A stretch of 64,000 bases of DNA from an uncultured Lachnospiraceae bacterium. Its GTDB lineage: Bacteria > Bacillota > Clostridia > Lachnospirales > Lachnospiraceae. The notes under the pieces were generated by a model. The model worked only from the letters and a program-made list of their open reading frames with translations, had not been told where the DNA came from and ran no database searches. A program made the translations under genes and the position numbers. Location: assembly GCA_910588775.1 (NCBI GenBank), contig CAJURH010000006.1, positions 37,908 to 101,907 of the forward strand, given 5' to 3'. Positions 34,018 to 41,276 of this stretch are shown one piece after another; the stretch's first letter is position 1; every line of letters starts with the position of its first letter.

Positions 34018-35403
34018 ATGGTATTTAGCAGCGTAGTATTTTTATTTGCGTTTTTGCCAGTGGTTTTTCTAGTATATGGCGTTCTGCCGTCCCTGCGGTG
34101 GAAGAATCTGTTTCTGGCGCTGGCAAGCCTGGTATTCTATGCCTACGGCGAGCCGGTGTACGTGCTGCTGATGATATTCTCTTCGGCTATGAATTATGGG
34201 CTGGGGCTTCTGGCGTCGGGGAGGGGGAGGCGGGCGAAAGCCTCCCTGGCCCTGGCGGTGATACTGAATCTGGGAATCCTGTGCCTGTTTAAATACACAG
34301 GATTTATCCTGGAGAATTTGAACGGTGCGTTGGGGACGCATGTCCCCGTCCCGGCCATAGATATGCCTATTGGCATATCGTTCTTTTCGTTTCAGGCATT
34401 GTCTTATGTGATTGACGTCTACCGGGGAGACGTACAGTCCCAGAAGAATTATGGGAAGGCGCTTTTGTACATAGCTTTCTTTCCCCAGTTGATTGCGGGA
34501 CCCATTGTGAAGTACCATGACATTGAGCGGGAGATTACCGACCGGAAGCAGACCAGTGAGGGCGTGGCCCGGGGAATCCGTCGGTTTATCATTGGCCTGT
34601 CCAAAAAAGCGTTGGTTTCCAATACAATGGGTCTGGCGGCGGACTATGTGTTCGGGCTTTCTCCTTCGGGGTTGAATATGGCCAGCGCATGGATTGGCGC
34701 AATCTCCTACGCCCTTCAGATTTACTATGACTTCGGCGGCTACAGCGACATGGCCATAGGCTTGGGGGAGATGTTTGGATTTCATTTCCGGGAGAATTTC
34801 CAGTATCCCTATTATGGGGACAGCGTACAGGACTTTTGGCGCCGATGGCATATCTCTTTGTCCACCTGGTTTAAGGAATATCTGTACATTCCTCTGGGAG
34901 GCAACCGAAAAGGAGCCATCCGCACATATTTGAATAAATTTTTTGTGTTCTTTTGCACTGGTCTCTGGCATGGCGCCCAGTGGACGTTTGTCATTTGGGG
35001 GTTGGTGCATGGGGCTTTTCTTATCTTAGAGGACACGATTCTTCCCATTAAGAAATGTCGCATTCGCTGGCTGCGTCAGCTCTACACGGTGTTGGTGGCA
35101 GTCTTGGCGTTTGTGATCTTCCGGGCGGAGAATATGGCGCAGGCGGGCGTAATGTTTCAGATGATGTTCGCCGGATTTTCATTTACCCCGGAAAATGTGA
35201 GTAATTGCGTGAGCATCTTAAATCCGCTGTATCTGGTCACGCTGGCTGCGGCGTTTGTTTGCGCTATGCCTGTGAAAAGGCGGCTGGAGAAGGTGGAGAG
35301 ACTGCACGGACTTTCCTATGCAGTTTGCATGGCGTTATTTGCGCTGTGCGTGTGCAGACTTTCGGCGGACGCTTACAACCCGTTTATTTATTTTAGATTC
35401 TGA
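34018..35403 (+). CDS. MBOAT-family O-acyltransferase (AlgI/DltB-like)
   Basis: Membrane O-acyltransferase of 461 residues with ten or more membrane segments. The AlgI-type opening FSSVVFLFAFLPVVFLVYG, the DFGGYSDMAIGLG region, DFWRRWHISLSTWFKEYLYIPLGG and the catalytic His in GLWHGAQWTFVIWGLVHG are all visible. With the AlgJ-like partner that follows, it probably passes acetyl groups across the membrane to a secreted polymer. It is not a D-alanine system, since no DltA or DltC is present. Confidence 0.9.
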   Translation: MVFSSVVFLFAFLPVVFLVYGVLPSLRWKNLFLALASLVFYAYGEPVYVLLMIFSSAMNYGLGLLASGRGRRAKASLALAVILNLGILCLFKYTGFILENLNGALGTHVPVPAIDMPIGISFFSFQALSYVIDVYRGDVQSQKNYGKALLYIAFFPQLIAGPIVKYHDIEREITDRKQTSEGVARGIRRFIIGLSKKALVSNTMGLAADYVFGLSPSGLNMASAWIGAISYALQIYYDFGGYSDMAIGLGEMFGFHFRENFQYPYYGDSVQDFWRRWHISLSTWFKEYLYIPLGGNRKGAIRTYLNKFFVFFCTGLWHGAQWTFVIWGLVHGAFLILEDTILPIKKCRIRWLRQLYTVLVAVLAFVIFRAENMAQAGVMFQMMFAGFSFTPENVSNCVSILNPLYLVTLAAAFVCAMPVKRRLEKVERLHGLSYAVCMALFALCVCRLSADAYNPFIYFRF

Positions 35404-35416
35404 TGGGAGGGGAAGA

Positions 35417-36829
35417 GTGAAGAAGACAGGTTACAGAATTTACGGCGGCATATTCTTCGCGCTGCTTCTGATTCCCCTTCTGGGGATGTTCTTTTACCGG
35501 GAACGGGATGTGAACCAGAAGCAGGCGCTGGCCCCATTTCCCCGCATCCAGACAGCCGACGGGGCCTGGAACGTGCATTTTCTGCCGGAACTGGGCGATT
35601 ATTTCTCGGATCACTTTGCTTTTCGCTGGGAAATCATACAGGCCAATTCCCTGGTTAAGGGGAAGATCTTCGGCATGTCCGGGGAGGACTCGGTGATTCA
35701 GGGGCGGGATGGGTATTATTTCTATGCAAATTCGCTGGATTCCTATCTGGGGAAATCCTCCATGGATGAGCGGGAACTGTTTGGAACGGCTCGAATGCTG
35801 GCGCTGATTCAGGAATACGTGGAAGAGCAGGGCGGGTCGTTTGTGTTTACGGTGGCTCCCAATAAGAATACCCTGTATCCCCAGTACATGCCTTATTATT
35901 ATAGGAAGATTCGGGAGACGGGAGAGCTGGAACGACTGCAGGCGCGGCTGGAGGAGCAGGGCGTGGTCTATGCGGATCTGAAAGCGGCTTTTCAGGCAGA
36001 AGAGGAAGTCCTCTACCATCGGCTGGATTCCCACTGGAATAACAAGGGCGCGGCTTTGGCCATGAGCGTTCTTTTGGACGAGCTGGGACAGTCCCATACC
36101 GATTATTCGGAGATTCCGTATCAGACGCGCAGGGACTTTGACGGGGACTTGTACGAGATGGTCTATCCCCTGGGAAATCAAAAGGACGAGAACATCTACT
36201 ATGAAAAAGAATTTGATTTTTCCTACGGGGATGGTTTTAAGAGCACAGAGGATATGACCATTCATACGACCAATGCCGGGAAAGGGCAGACGGGTGCGGT
36301 GGTCTTCCGGGATTCTTTTGGAAATTCATTGACTCCGTTTCTGGCGCAGGAATACGGTCGGGGATATTTTGACCGGACGGTTCCTTACCGGGTGGACGCG
36401 CTGGAAGAAGAACAGGCGGACGCTTTGATTTTTGAAATCGTGGAACGCCACCTGGGAACTTTGGCGAAGGATGCACCCCGCATGCCTGCGCCTGTGCGGG
36501 ATTACCAGGAATGGGGGCAGGAGGAGAGCGAAGGCTTCACCATGGAAGTGGAGGAGGACGAAGACTACGTGAAAGTCCAGGGAACGCTTGCCAAAGATAG
36601 TCTGGATGTGGAATCGGAGATCTATGTCCGCTGCATTTCCCCGGACCATACGGTGGTCTACGAGGCTACGCCGCTGAACCGCCAGGCTGGCGGACAGGGC
36701 GGTTACCGTTACGGGATGTATCTGGCGAAAGAGCAGTTGCGGACGGGCACATATATTATGGAAGTGTTGTGCAAAAAGGCTGGCGCATGGGTGACGTCCG
36801 GCTATATGAATTCATTTACGAAAGGGTAG
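35417..36829 (+). CDS. AlgJ/AlgX-like O-acetyltransferase partner (DHHW family)
   Basis: About 470 residues: an N-terminal membrane anchor (about 8-25), then an extracellular SGNH-like domain. Catalytic patterns are DSHWN (DHHW motif, near residue 210) and the Ser motif VFRDSFGNSLTPF (near 300). A C-terminal beta-rich segment (about 380-470) may bind the polymer. GTG 35417 follows GGGAGGGG. It lies 13 bases after the MBOAT gene, the usual pairing, so it should receive acetyl groups from that protein and transfer them outside the membrane. Confidence 0.85.
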   Translation: MKKTGYRIYGGIFFALLLIPLLGMFFYRERDVNQKQALAPFPRIQTADGAWNVHFLPELGDYFSDHFAFRWEIIQANSLVKGKIFGMSGEDSVIQGRDGYYFYANSLDSYLGKSSMDERELFGTARMLALIQEYVEEQGGSFVFTVAPNKNTLYPQYMPYYYRKIRETGELERLQARLEEQGVVYADLKAAFQAEEEVLYHRLDSHWNNKGAALAMSVLLDELGQSHTDYSEIPYQTRRDFDGDLYEMVYPLGNQKDENIYYEKEFDFSYGDGFKSTEDMTIHTTNAGKGQTGAVVFRDSFGNSLTPFLAQEYGRGYFDRTVPYRVDALEEEQADALIFEIVERHLGTLAKDAPRMPAPVRDYQEWGQEESEGFTMEVEEDEDYVKVQGTLAKDSLDVESEIYVRCISPDHTVVYEATPLNRQAGGQGGYRYGMYLAKEQLRTGTYIMEVLCKKAGAWVTSGYMNSFTKG

Positions 36830-36834
36830 GAGAT

Positions 36835-37560
36835 ATGAGAAGAAAATTAGCGGTTTTATGCATAGCCACGGCGATGGCGATAGCGGCGACTGGCTGCGGC
36901 GGCAAAGAAAAAGAGGAGGCGAAACCGGCGGCTACAGCGGAGCCGACACAAGAAACGGCGAAAGAGACAGAAGCGCCTAAGGAGACGGTTTCCGCCGACG
37001 CGTCAGCATCAGACAACCAGGACGACAGCGTATCCGGACAAGAGACGGCGAAAAAAGCCAAGAAGAAAAAGAAGAAAGCGAAAGAGACGGCTGCGGCGGA
37101 AGAAAACTCCAGCCCAGAAGATATAGCAGCGGCCAGAGCCAGGGCGCAGGCGGAAGAAGAGGCGCAGCGACAGGCGGCAGAACAGGCGCGAATTGCGGCA
37201 GAGGAAGCGCAGCGGATTGCCGATGAAGAAGAGGCGCGCAGAATTGCCGAAGAGGAGGCGCAGCGGATTGCTCAGGAACAGGCGGCGGCACAGAACATTC
37301 CCCAGGATGAGATTACCGATCAGGATATTCCACAAGATACGTCCATTACATCGGAAGAGGCCAAGGCAATCGCCCAGTCTTATGTGGGCGCAACCCTGGA
37401 CGAACTGATGGGAGCCATCGGCGCGCCTGTGCGGGAGGCAGGCCGGATGCCCAGCTGTCAGGGAGACGGCACAGGAGAGGACGTCGCCTACGAGTACGAC
37501 GGATTTACAGTAATGACCTATGAAAAAGATGGGGTTAGGACTGTGACGGGGGTGGAATAA
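36835..37560 (+). CDS. Lipoprotein with Ala/Glu/Lys-rich linker and conserved C-terminal domain
   Basis: About 241 residues. The lipobox ends at Cys21 (ATGC). Residues about 25-175 are low complexity: Thr/Glu/Ala, a lysine run (about 80-88), and Ala/Glu/Gln/Arg heptad-like repeats (about 100-155) likely to form a long helix. The C-terminal 60 residues (AQSYVGATLDELMGAIGAP, ending DGFTVMTYEKDGVRTVTGVE) form a small domain with one Cys. This end is nearly identical to that of the next gene, so a shared partner is plausible. Function is unknown. Confidence 0.75.
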   Translation: MRRKLAVLCIATAMAIAATGCGGKEKEEAKPAATAEPTQETAKETEAPKETVSADASASDNQDDSVSGQETAKKAKKKKKKAKETAAAEENSSPEDIAAARARAQAEEEAQRQAAEQARIAAEEAQRIADEEEARRIAEEEAQRIAQEQAAAQNIPQDEITDQDIPQDTSITSEEAKAIAQSYVGATLDELMGAIGAPVREAGRMPSCQGDGTGEDVAYEYDGFTVMTYEKDGVRTVTGVE

Positions 37561-37564
37561 TTTC
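37411..37564 (+). repeat. 154-bp direct repeat, copy 1 (C-terminal domain coding)
   Basis: Identical to 38722-38875 except for three substitutions, all synonymous. Identity drops sharply upstream of 37411 and just after the stop codon. Confidence 0.95.
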
Positions 37565-37596
37565 TTTTTGAACTGTAAAAGAAAAGTGAAAATAAG

Positions 37597-38871
37597 ATGA
37601 TTAAAAAATGGATAACGTATATAGCCTTATGTGGGCTATGCAGTGTGCTGGCGCCAACAGTGGCTTTGGCAGAGAGCCGGGCAGCTTATCAGGCCATAGA
37701 AGGCAGAAACGCGCAGGGACTTACGATTGTCACGAACCCACGCTGGGAGTATAATAAAGTCCGCAAGACTTATAAGCTGGTCAAGAAGAAAAATGCATCC
37801 GGAGGGACAGCATACTATAAATTAAGTGATGGAGCGCTACAGTTGGGAATCCAGGCGGGGTGTTATTATGCATTCGACGCGAAAGGGGATATGATTACCG
37901 GCGCAAAAGCTATCAATGGAACAAGATATTATTTTACGCCAAAATCCAGGGCGGCAAAAAGCGCCTATTCTGTGGCGCCGGGGAAGACCACATGGGGCAT
38001 GGCTGTAAAGAACGACTGGGTAAAAGTGGGCAAAAGCTGGTATTATTTTAACAGCGTCGGACAGCAGGTTCCAGGCAAGAAAGGTCTACAAAGAATTCAT
38101 GGAGCTTATTACTATCTGGACAAAAACGCTGTTCCCTGCGTCAGCAGATGGGTAAAGCAGAAAAGCGGCGCCTGGTGGTATTTTAATGAAAAGGGCAGAT
38201 ATGACAGCAAATGGATTGGACCCAGGAAAATAAACGGCTCGAATTATTACCTGAATAGAAAAGGGATTCCGTATAAGAAATGTTTTAAAACAGTAAATGG
38301 TAAAAAATATTATTACACCTCATCTGGAAAACGAGCCAGTTACACAGGATGGAAAACCATTCACCAGAAGAAATATTATTTTGGCAGTGGACATTATGTG
38401 ATTTTGAAGACGGGCTGGCAACGGATACAGAAGAAATATTATTATTTTGGAAAAAAGGGTAATATGTATGCGAGAAGATGGGTGACCATTGGGGGAAAAT
38501 TGTATTACTTGAAAGCAAATGGTCAAGCAGCCACAGGGTGGGTTGAAATGAGGGATACATATTATCATTTCACACAGCGCGGAGTGTTGGATCGAATTGA
38601 GTTTCAGATTCCCCGGGATGAGGTCATCGTGCGAGACGTTCCGGCAGATACAGAAGTTTCTGTGGAAGAGCGCAAAGCGATTGCACAGTCGTACGTGGGG
38701 GCGCCTCTGGAGAAATTAATCGGAGCCATCGGCGCGCCTGTGCGGGAGGCAGGCCGGATGCCCAGCTGTCAGGGAGACGGCACAGGAGAGGACGTCGCCT
38801 ACGAGTACGACGGATTCACAGTGATGACCTATGAAAAAGATGGGGTCAGGACTGTGACGGGGGTGGAATAA
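37597..38871 (+). CDS. Chimeric wall-binding-repeat protein with lipoprotein-type C-terminal domain
   Basis: A 424-residue exported protein. The signal peptide (about 1-25), the repeat region (about 75-330, about ten units such as KSWYYFNSVGQQVPGKKG) and their order match the next gene at 38905 closely. The C-terminal 60 residues instead match the upstream lipoprotein, with 98 percent nucleotide identity over 154 bp. It therefore lacks the transglutaminase domain of its paralogue. The ribosome site is weak (GTGAAAATAAG). It is probably bound to wall polymers, and the catalytic role is lost. Confidence 0.8.
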   Translation: MIKKWITYIALCGLCSVLAPTVALAESRAAYQAIEGRNAQGLTIVTNPRWEYNKVRKTYKLVKKKNASGGTAYYKLSDGALQLGIQAGCYYAFDAKGDMITGAKAINGTRYYFTPKSRAAKSAYSVAPGKTTWGMAVKNDWVKVGKSWYYFNSVGQQVPGKKGLQRIHGAYYYLDKNAVPCVSRWVKQKSGAWWYFNEKGRYDSKWIGPRKINGSNYYLNRKGIPYKKCFKTVNGKKYYYTSSGKRASYTGWKTIHQKKYYFGSGHYVILKTGWQRIQKKYYYFGKKGNMYARRWVTIGGKLYYLKANGQAATGWVEMRDTYYHFTQRGVLDRIEFQIPRDEVIVRDVPADTEVSVEERKAIAQSYVGAPLEKLIGAIGAPVREAGRMPSCQGDGTGEDVAYEYDGFTVMTYEKDGVRTVTGVE

Positions 38872-38875
38872 TTTC
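38722..38875 (+). repeat. 154-bp direct repeat, copy 2 (C-terminal domain coding)
   Basis: Partner of 37411-37564. The copy covers the C-terminal 49 codons plus the stop and four following bases. Confidence 0.95.
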
Positions 38876-38904
38876 GCTTCCGGCTACGGGAAAGGAGATT
38901 AGAG

Positions 38905-40449
38905 ATGATTAAGAAATGGATTGCCTGCATGGCCATATACGGCTTATGCAGTATAGCCGCGCCGGGTCTCGTCTCGGCGGACAGTCCCAACAGCGCGTAT
39001 CTGGCAGAGACGCAGGCGATGACTGAAACGGGTGAAGATGGGGGCGGCAAAGAGAACGATAAAGAAGACGAGAAGATTCCAGCATACCAGGCGAAAGAGA
39101 GCAAAAACGCCCAGGGACTTACAGTAATCGCCAATCCTCGTTGGGATTACAACAAGTCAAGTAAGACCTATAAACTGGTGAAAACCCAAACCTCCACAGG
39201 CGCAACTGCCTATTATAATGCCAGTGATGGCGTGTTGCAGCTTGGAACCCAGGGCGGTTATTACTACGCGTTCGATTCCAAAGGAAACATACTCACTGGA
39301 AACAGAGTAATCAACGGCAAGCGCTATTATTTTACCACAAAGACCAAGGCGATTAAGACAAAAGCCAGCGTTGCGCCCAACGGCTCCACATGGGGCATGG
39401 CGGTGAAAAATTCCTGGAAGAAGGTGGGCAAGAGCTGGTATTATTTCAACAGCATCGGCCAGCAGGCCCTGAATAAAAAAGGGCTGCAAAAGATCAACGG
39501 CTCTTATTATTATCTGGACAGCAAATTCGTGCCCCGGGCCAGTAAGTGGGTGAAACAGAAGAATGGCGCCTGGTGGTATTTTAATAAAAACGGCAAATAC
39601 AACAGCAAGCGGGTTGGATCCTGGAAAATCAATGGCTCTTATTATTTCCTGAACAAGAAGGGCATACCCTATAAGAAATGTTTTAAAACAGTCAAGGGAA
39701 AGAAATATTACTATAATGCGGCAGGCAAACGAGCCAACTATACAGGCTGGAAAACCATCAACAAAAAGAAGTATTACTTTAATAAGAAACATTATCTGGA
39801 AGTGAAGCCAGGCTGGCAGCTCATCGGCGGCAAATATTATTATTTCGGGCCGAAGGGTGGCATGGCGGCAAAAAAATGGTCCACCATTGGCGGCAAACGC
39901 TATTATTTCAAAGCCAATGGCCAGATGGCTACAGGCTGGGTTAAAATCAGCGGTACATATTATTATTTCAACGGCTCTGGAAATCTGGACCGCAGCACAA
40001 TCGCCAAACAGGGAAACAACTATTATTTTGTCACATCCCAGGGAACGCGGGGAGCCAACATTCTGGACGGTGTGGGCGTGAATGCGGCCATGAACAGCGG
40101 AACGAAGCTTCAGGTCTGCTTCAATTACGTGGTGAGAAACTGCAGATACATGGGCGGACCGGTCTGGCCTCCCAAGGGCTGGGAGCCGTACCATGCCTAT
40201 AAGATGCTTACAACCCGGTATGGGAACTGTTATGACTTCGCGGCGGCTTTCTGCTATCTTGCAAAAGCAGTGGGCTATGAAGGAATGATTTGCATCGCCG
40301 GGCAGTGCGCGTCTGCCAGCGGCGGACTTACGCCCCACTCCTGGTGTGAATTCAATGGAATGGTCTTTGACCCGGAGATCTCCTATGCAAATGGATTGTA
40401 TCTCTTCAACGTGTCCTATGGCAATCTTCCATTCGCTTACGTACGGTAA
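38905..40449 (+). CDS. Secreted wall-binding protein with transglutaminase-like domain
   Basis: A 514-residue exported protein. A signal peptide (to about 24) leads to an acidic linker and about eleven wall-binding repeats (about 100-360; GKSWYYFNSIGQQALNKKG, GKYYYFGPKGGMAAKKW). The C-terminal transglutaminase-like domain (about 390-514) has Cys in RYGNCYDFAAAF, His in LTPHSWCEF and Asp in VFDPEIS. AAAGGAG precedes ATG 38905. It is the full-length paralogue of the chimeric gene upstream. A terminator follows, closing the surface-protein group. Confidence 0.84.
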   Translation: MIKKWIACMAIYGLCSIAAPGLVSADSPNSAYLAETQAMTETGEDGGGKENDKEDEKIPAYQAKESKNAQGLTVIANPRWDYNKSSKTYKLVKTQTSTGATAYYNASDGVLQLGTQGGYYYAFDSKGNILTGNRVINGKRYYFTTKTKAIKTKASVAPNGSTWGMAVKNSWKKVGKSWYYFNSIGQQALNKKGLQKINGSYYYLDSKFVPRASKWVKQKNGAWWYFNKNGKYNSKRVGSWKINGSYYFLNKKGIPYKKCFKTVKGKKYYYNAAGKRANYTGWKTINKKKYYFNKKHYLEVKPGWQLIGGKYYYFGPKGGMAAKKWSTIGGKRYYFKANGQMATGWVKISGTYYYFNGSGNLDRSTIAKQGNNYYFVTSQGTRGANILDGVGVNAAMNSGTKLQVCFNYVVRNCRYMGGPVWPPKGWEPYHAYKMLTTRYGNCYDFAAAFCYLAKAVGYEGMICIAGQCASASGGLTPHSWCEFNGMVFDPEISYANGLYLFNVSYGNLPFAYVR

Positions 40450-40483
40450 GCAAATATCCAGGGCTGTTTTGGCTGTGGGAGTG

Positions 40484-40530
40484 TAAAAAAGAAGGTAAAG
40501 CGGTTTTAAACTGCCTTACCTTCTTTTTTA
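40484..40530. terminator. Bidirectional terminator between surface gene and glnQ-like gene
   Basis: TAAAAAAGAAGGTAA pairs with TTACCTTCTTTTTTA, extended by an imperfect inner stem around TTTTAAA. A- and T-rich flanks let it act in both directions, for the plus-strand surface gene and the minus-strand ATPase gene. Confidence 0.8.
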
Positions 40531-40535
40531 TATAT

Positions 40536-41276
40536 TTAAATGACTTTCGAGAGGAAGTCTTTTAGCCGCGGATTCTTCGGATTTTCAAAGAATTCCTGGG
40601 GCGGCGCGTCCTCCAGCAACTCTCCGTCAGCCATGAAAAGCACACGGCTGGCCACTTCTTTTGCAAAACCCATTTCGTGGGTCACCACGGCCATGGTCAT
40701 GCCCCCTCTGGCCAGCTCGCCCATAATCTCCAGCACTTCGCCGACCATTTCCGGGTCCAGGGCGGAGGTTGGCTCGTCGAACAGCATTACGTCCGGATTC
40801 ATGGCCAGCGCCCGCGCGATGGCGATGCGCTGTTTCTGGCCACCGGAGAGCATGGCAGGATAATCGTCCGCCTTTTCAGGCAGGCCCACCCGTTCCAGCA
40901 GTTCCATGGCCTGTCTGTCCGCATCCGCTGCGGAAACGCCTTTTAATTTTCGCGGCGCCAGCGTGATGTTTTCCCGGATGGTCAGATGGGGAAACAGGTT
41001 AAAGTGTTGGAATACCATGCCCATTTTCTGACGGTGTTGGTCGATGTTGATTTTCTTGTCCATAATGTTGGCGCCTTCGAAGATGACTTGTCCTTCGGTG
41101 GCTTCTTCCAGTCGGTTCATGCAGCGCAGGAAGGTGCTTTTTCCAGAACCGGAGGGTCCCACGATGAAGACCACTTCTCCAGGGTAAATATTGGTGGAAA
41201 TGTTCTTTAAAGCGTTGACTTTTCCAAAGCTTTTTGTCAGGTTTTTTATCTCAATCAATGGTTTATCGGCGTTCAC
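40536..41276 (-). CDS. Amino-acid ABC transporter ATP-binding protein
   Basis: Polar amino acid importer ATPase (GlnQ/HisP class), 246 residues. Walker A (GPSGSGKST), Q-loop, signature (LSGGQKQR), Walker B (VMLFDEPTSALDPEMV) and switch His (VVTHEMGF) are intact. The start is GTG 41276, which overlaps the upstream binding-domain/permease gene by 14 bases, so the two form one importer. Glutamine, glutamate or arginine are common ligands; the sequence does not choose. Confidence 0.92.
   Translation of the reverse strand: MNADKPLIEIKNLTKSFGKVNALKNISTNIYPGEVVFIVGPSGSGKSTFLRCMNRLEEATEGQVIFEGANIMDKKINIDQHRQKMGMVFQHFNLFPHLTIRENITLAPRKLKGVSAADADRQAMELLERVGLPEKADDYPAMLSGGQKQRIAIARALAMNPDVMLFDEPTSALDPEMVGEVLEIMGELARGGMTMAVVTHEMGFAKEVASRVLFMADGELLEDAPPQEFFENPKNPRLKDFLSKVI

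Noticed and set aside
39157..40338. A 393-residue minus-strand open frame
   Set aside because: It lies exactly opposite the wall-binding repeats, whose codon bias keeps the reverse frame open. It has no ribosome site and no family features.
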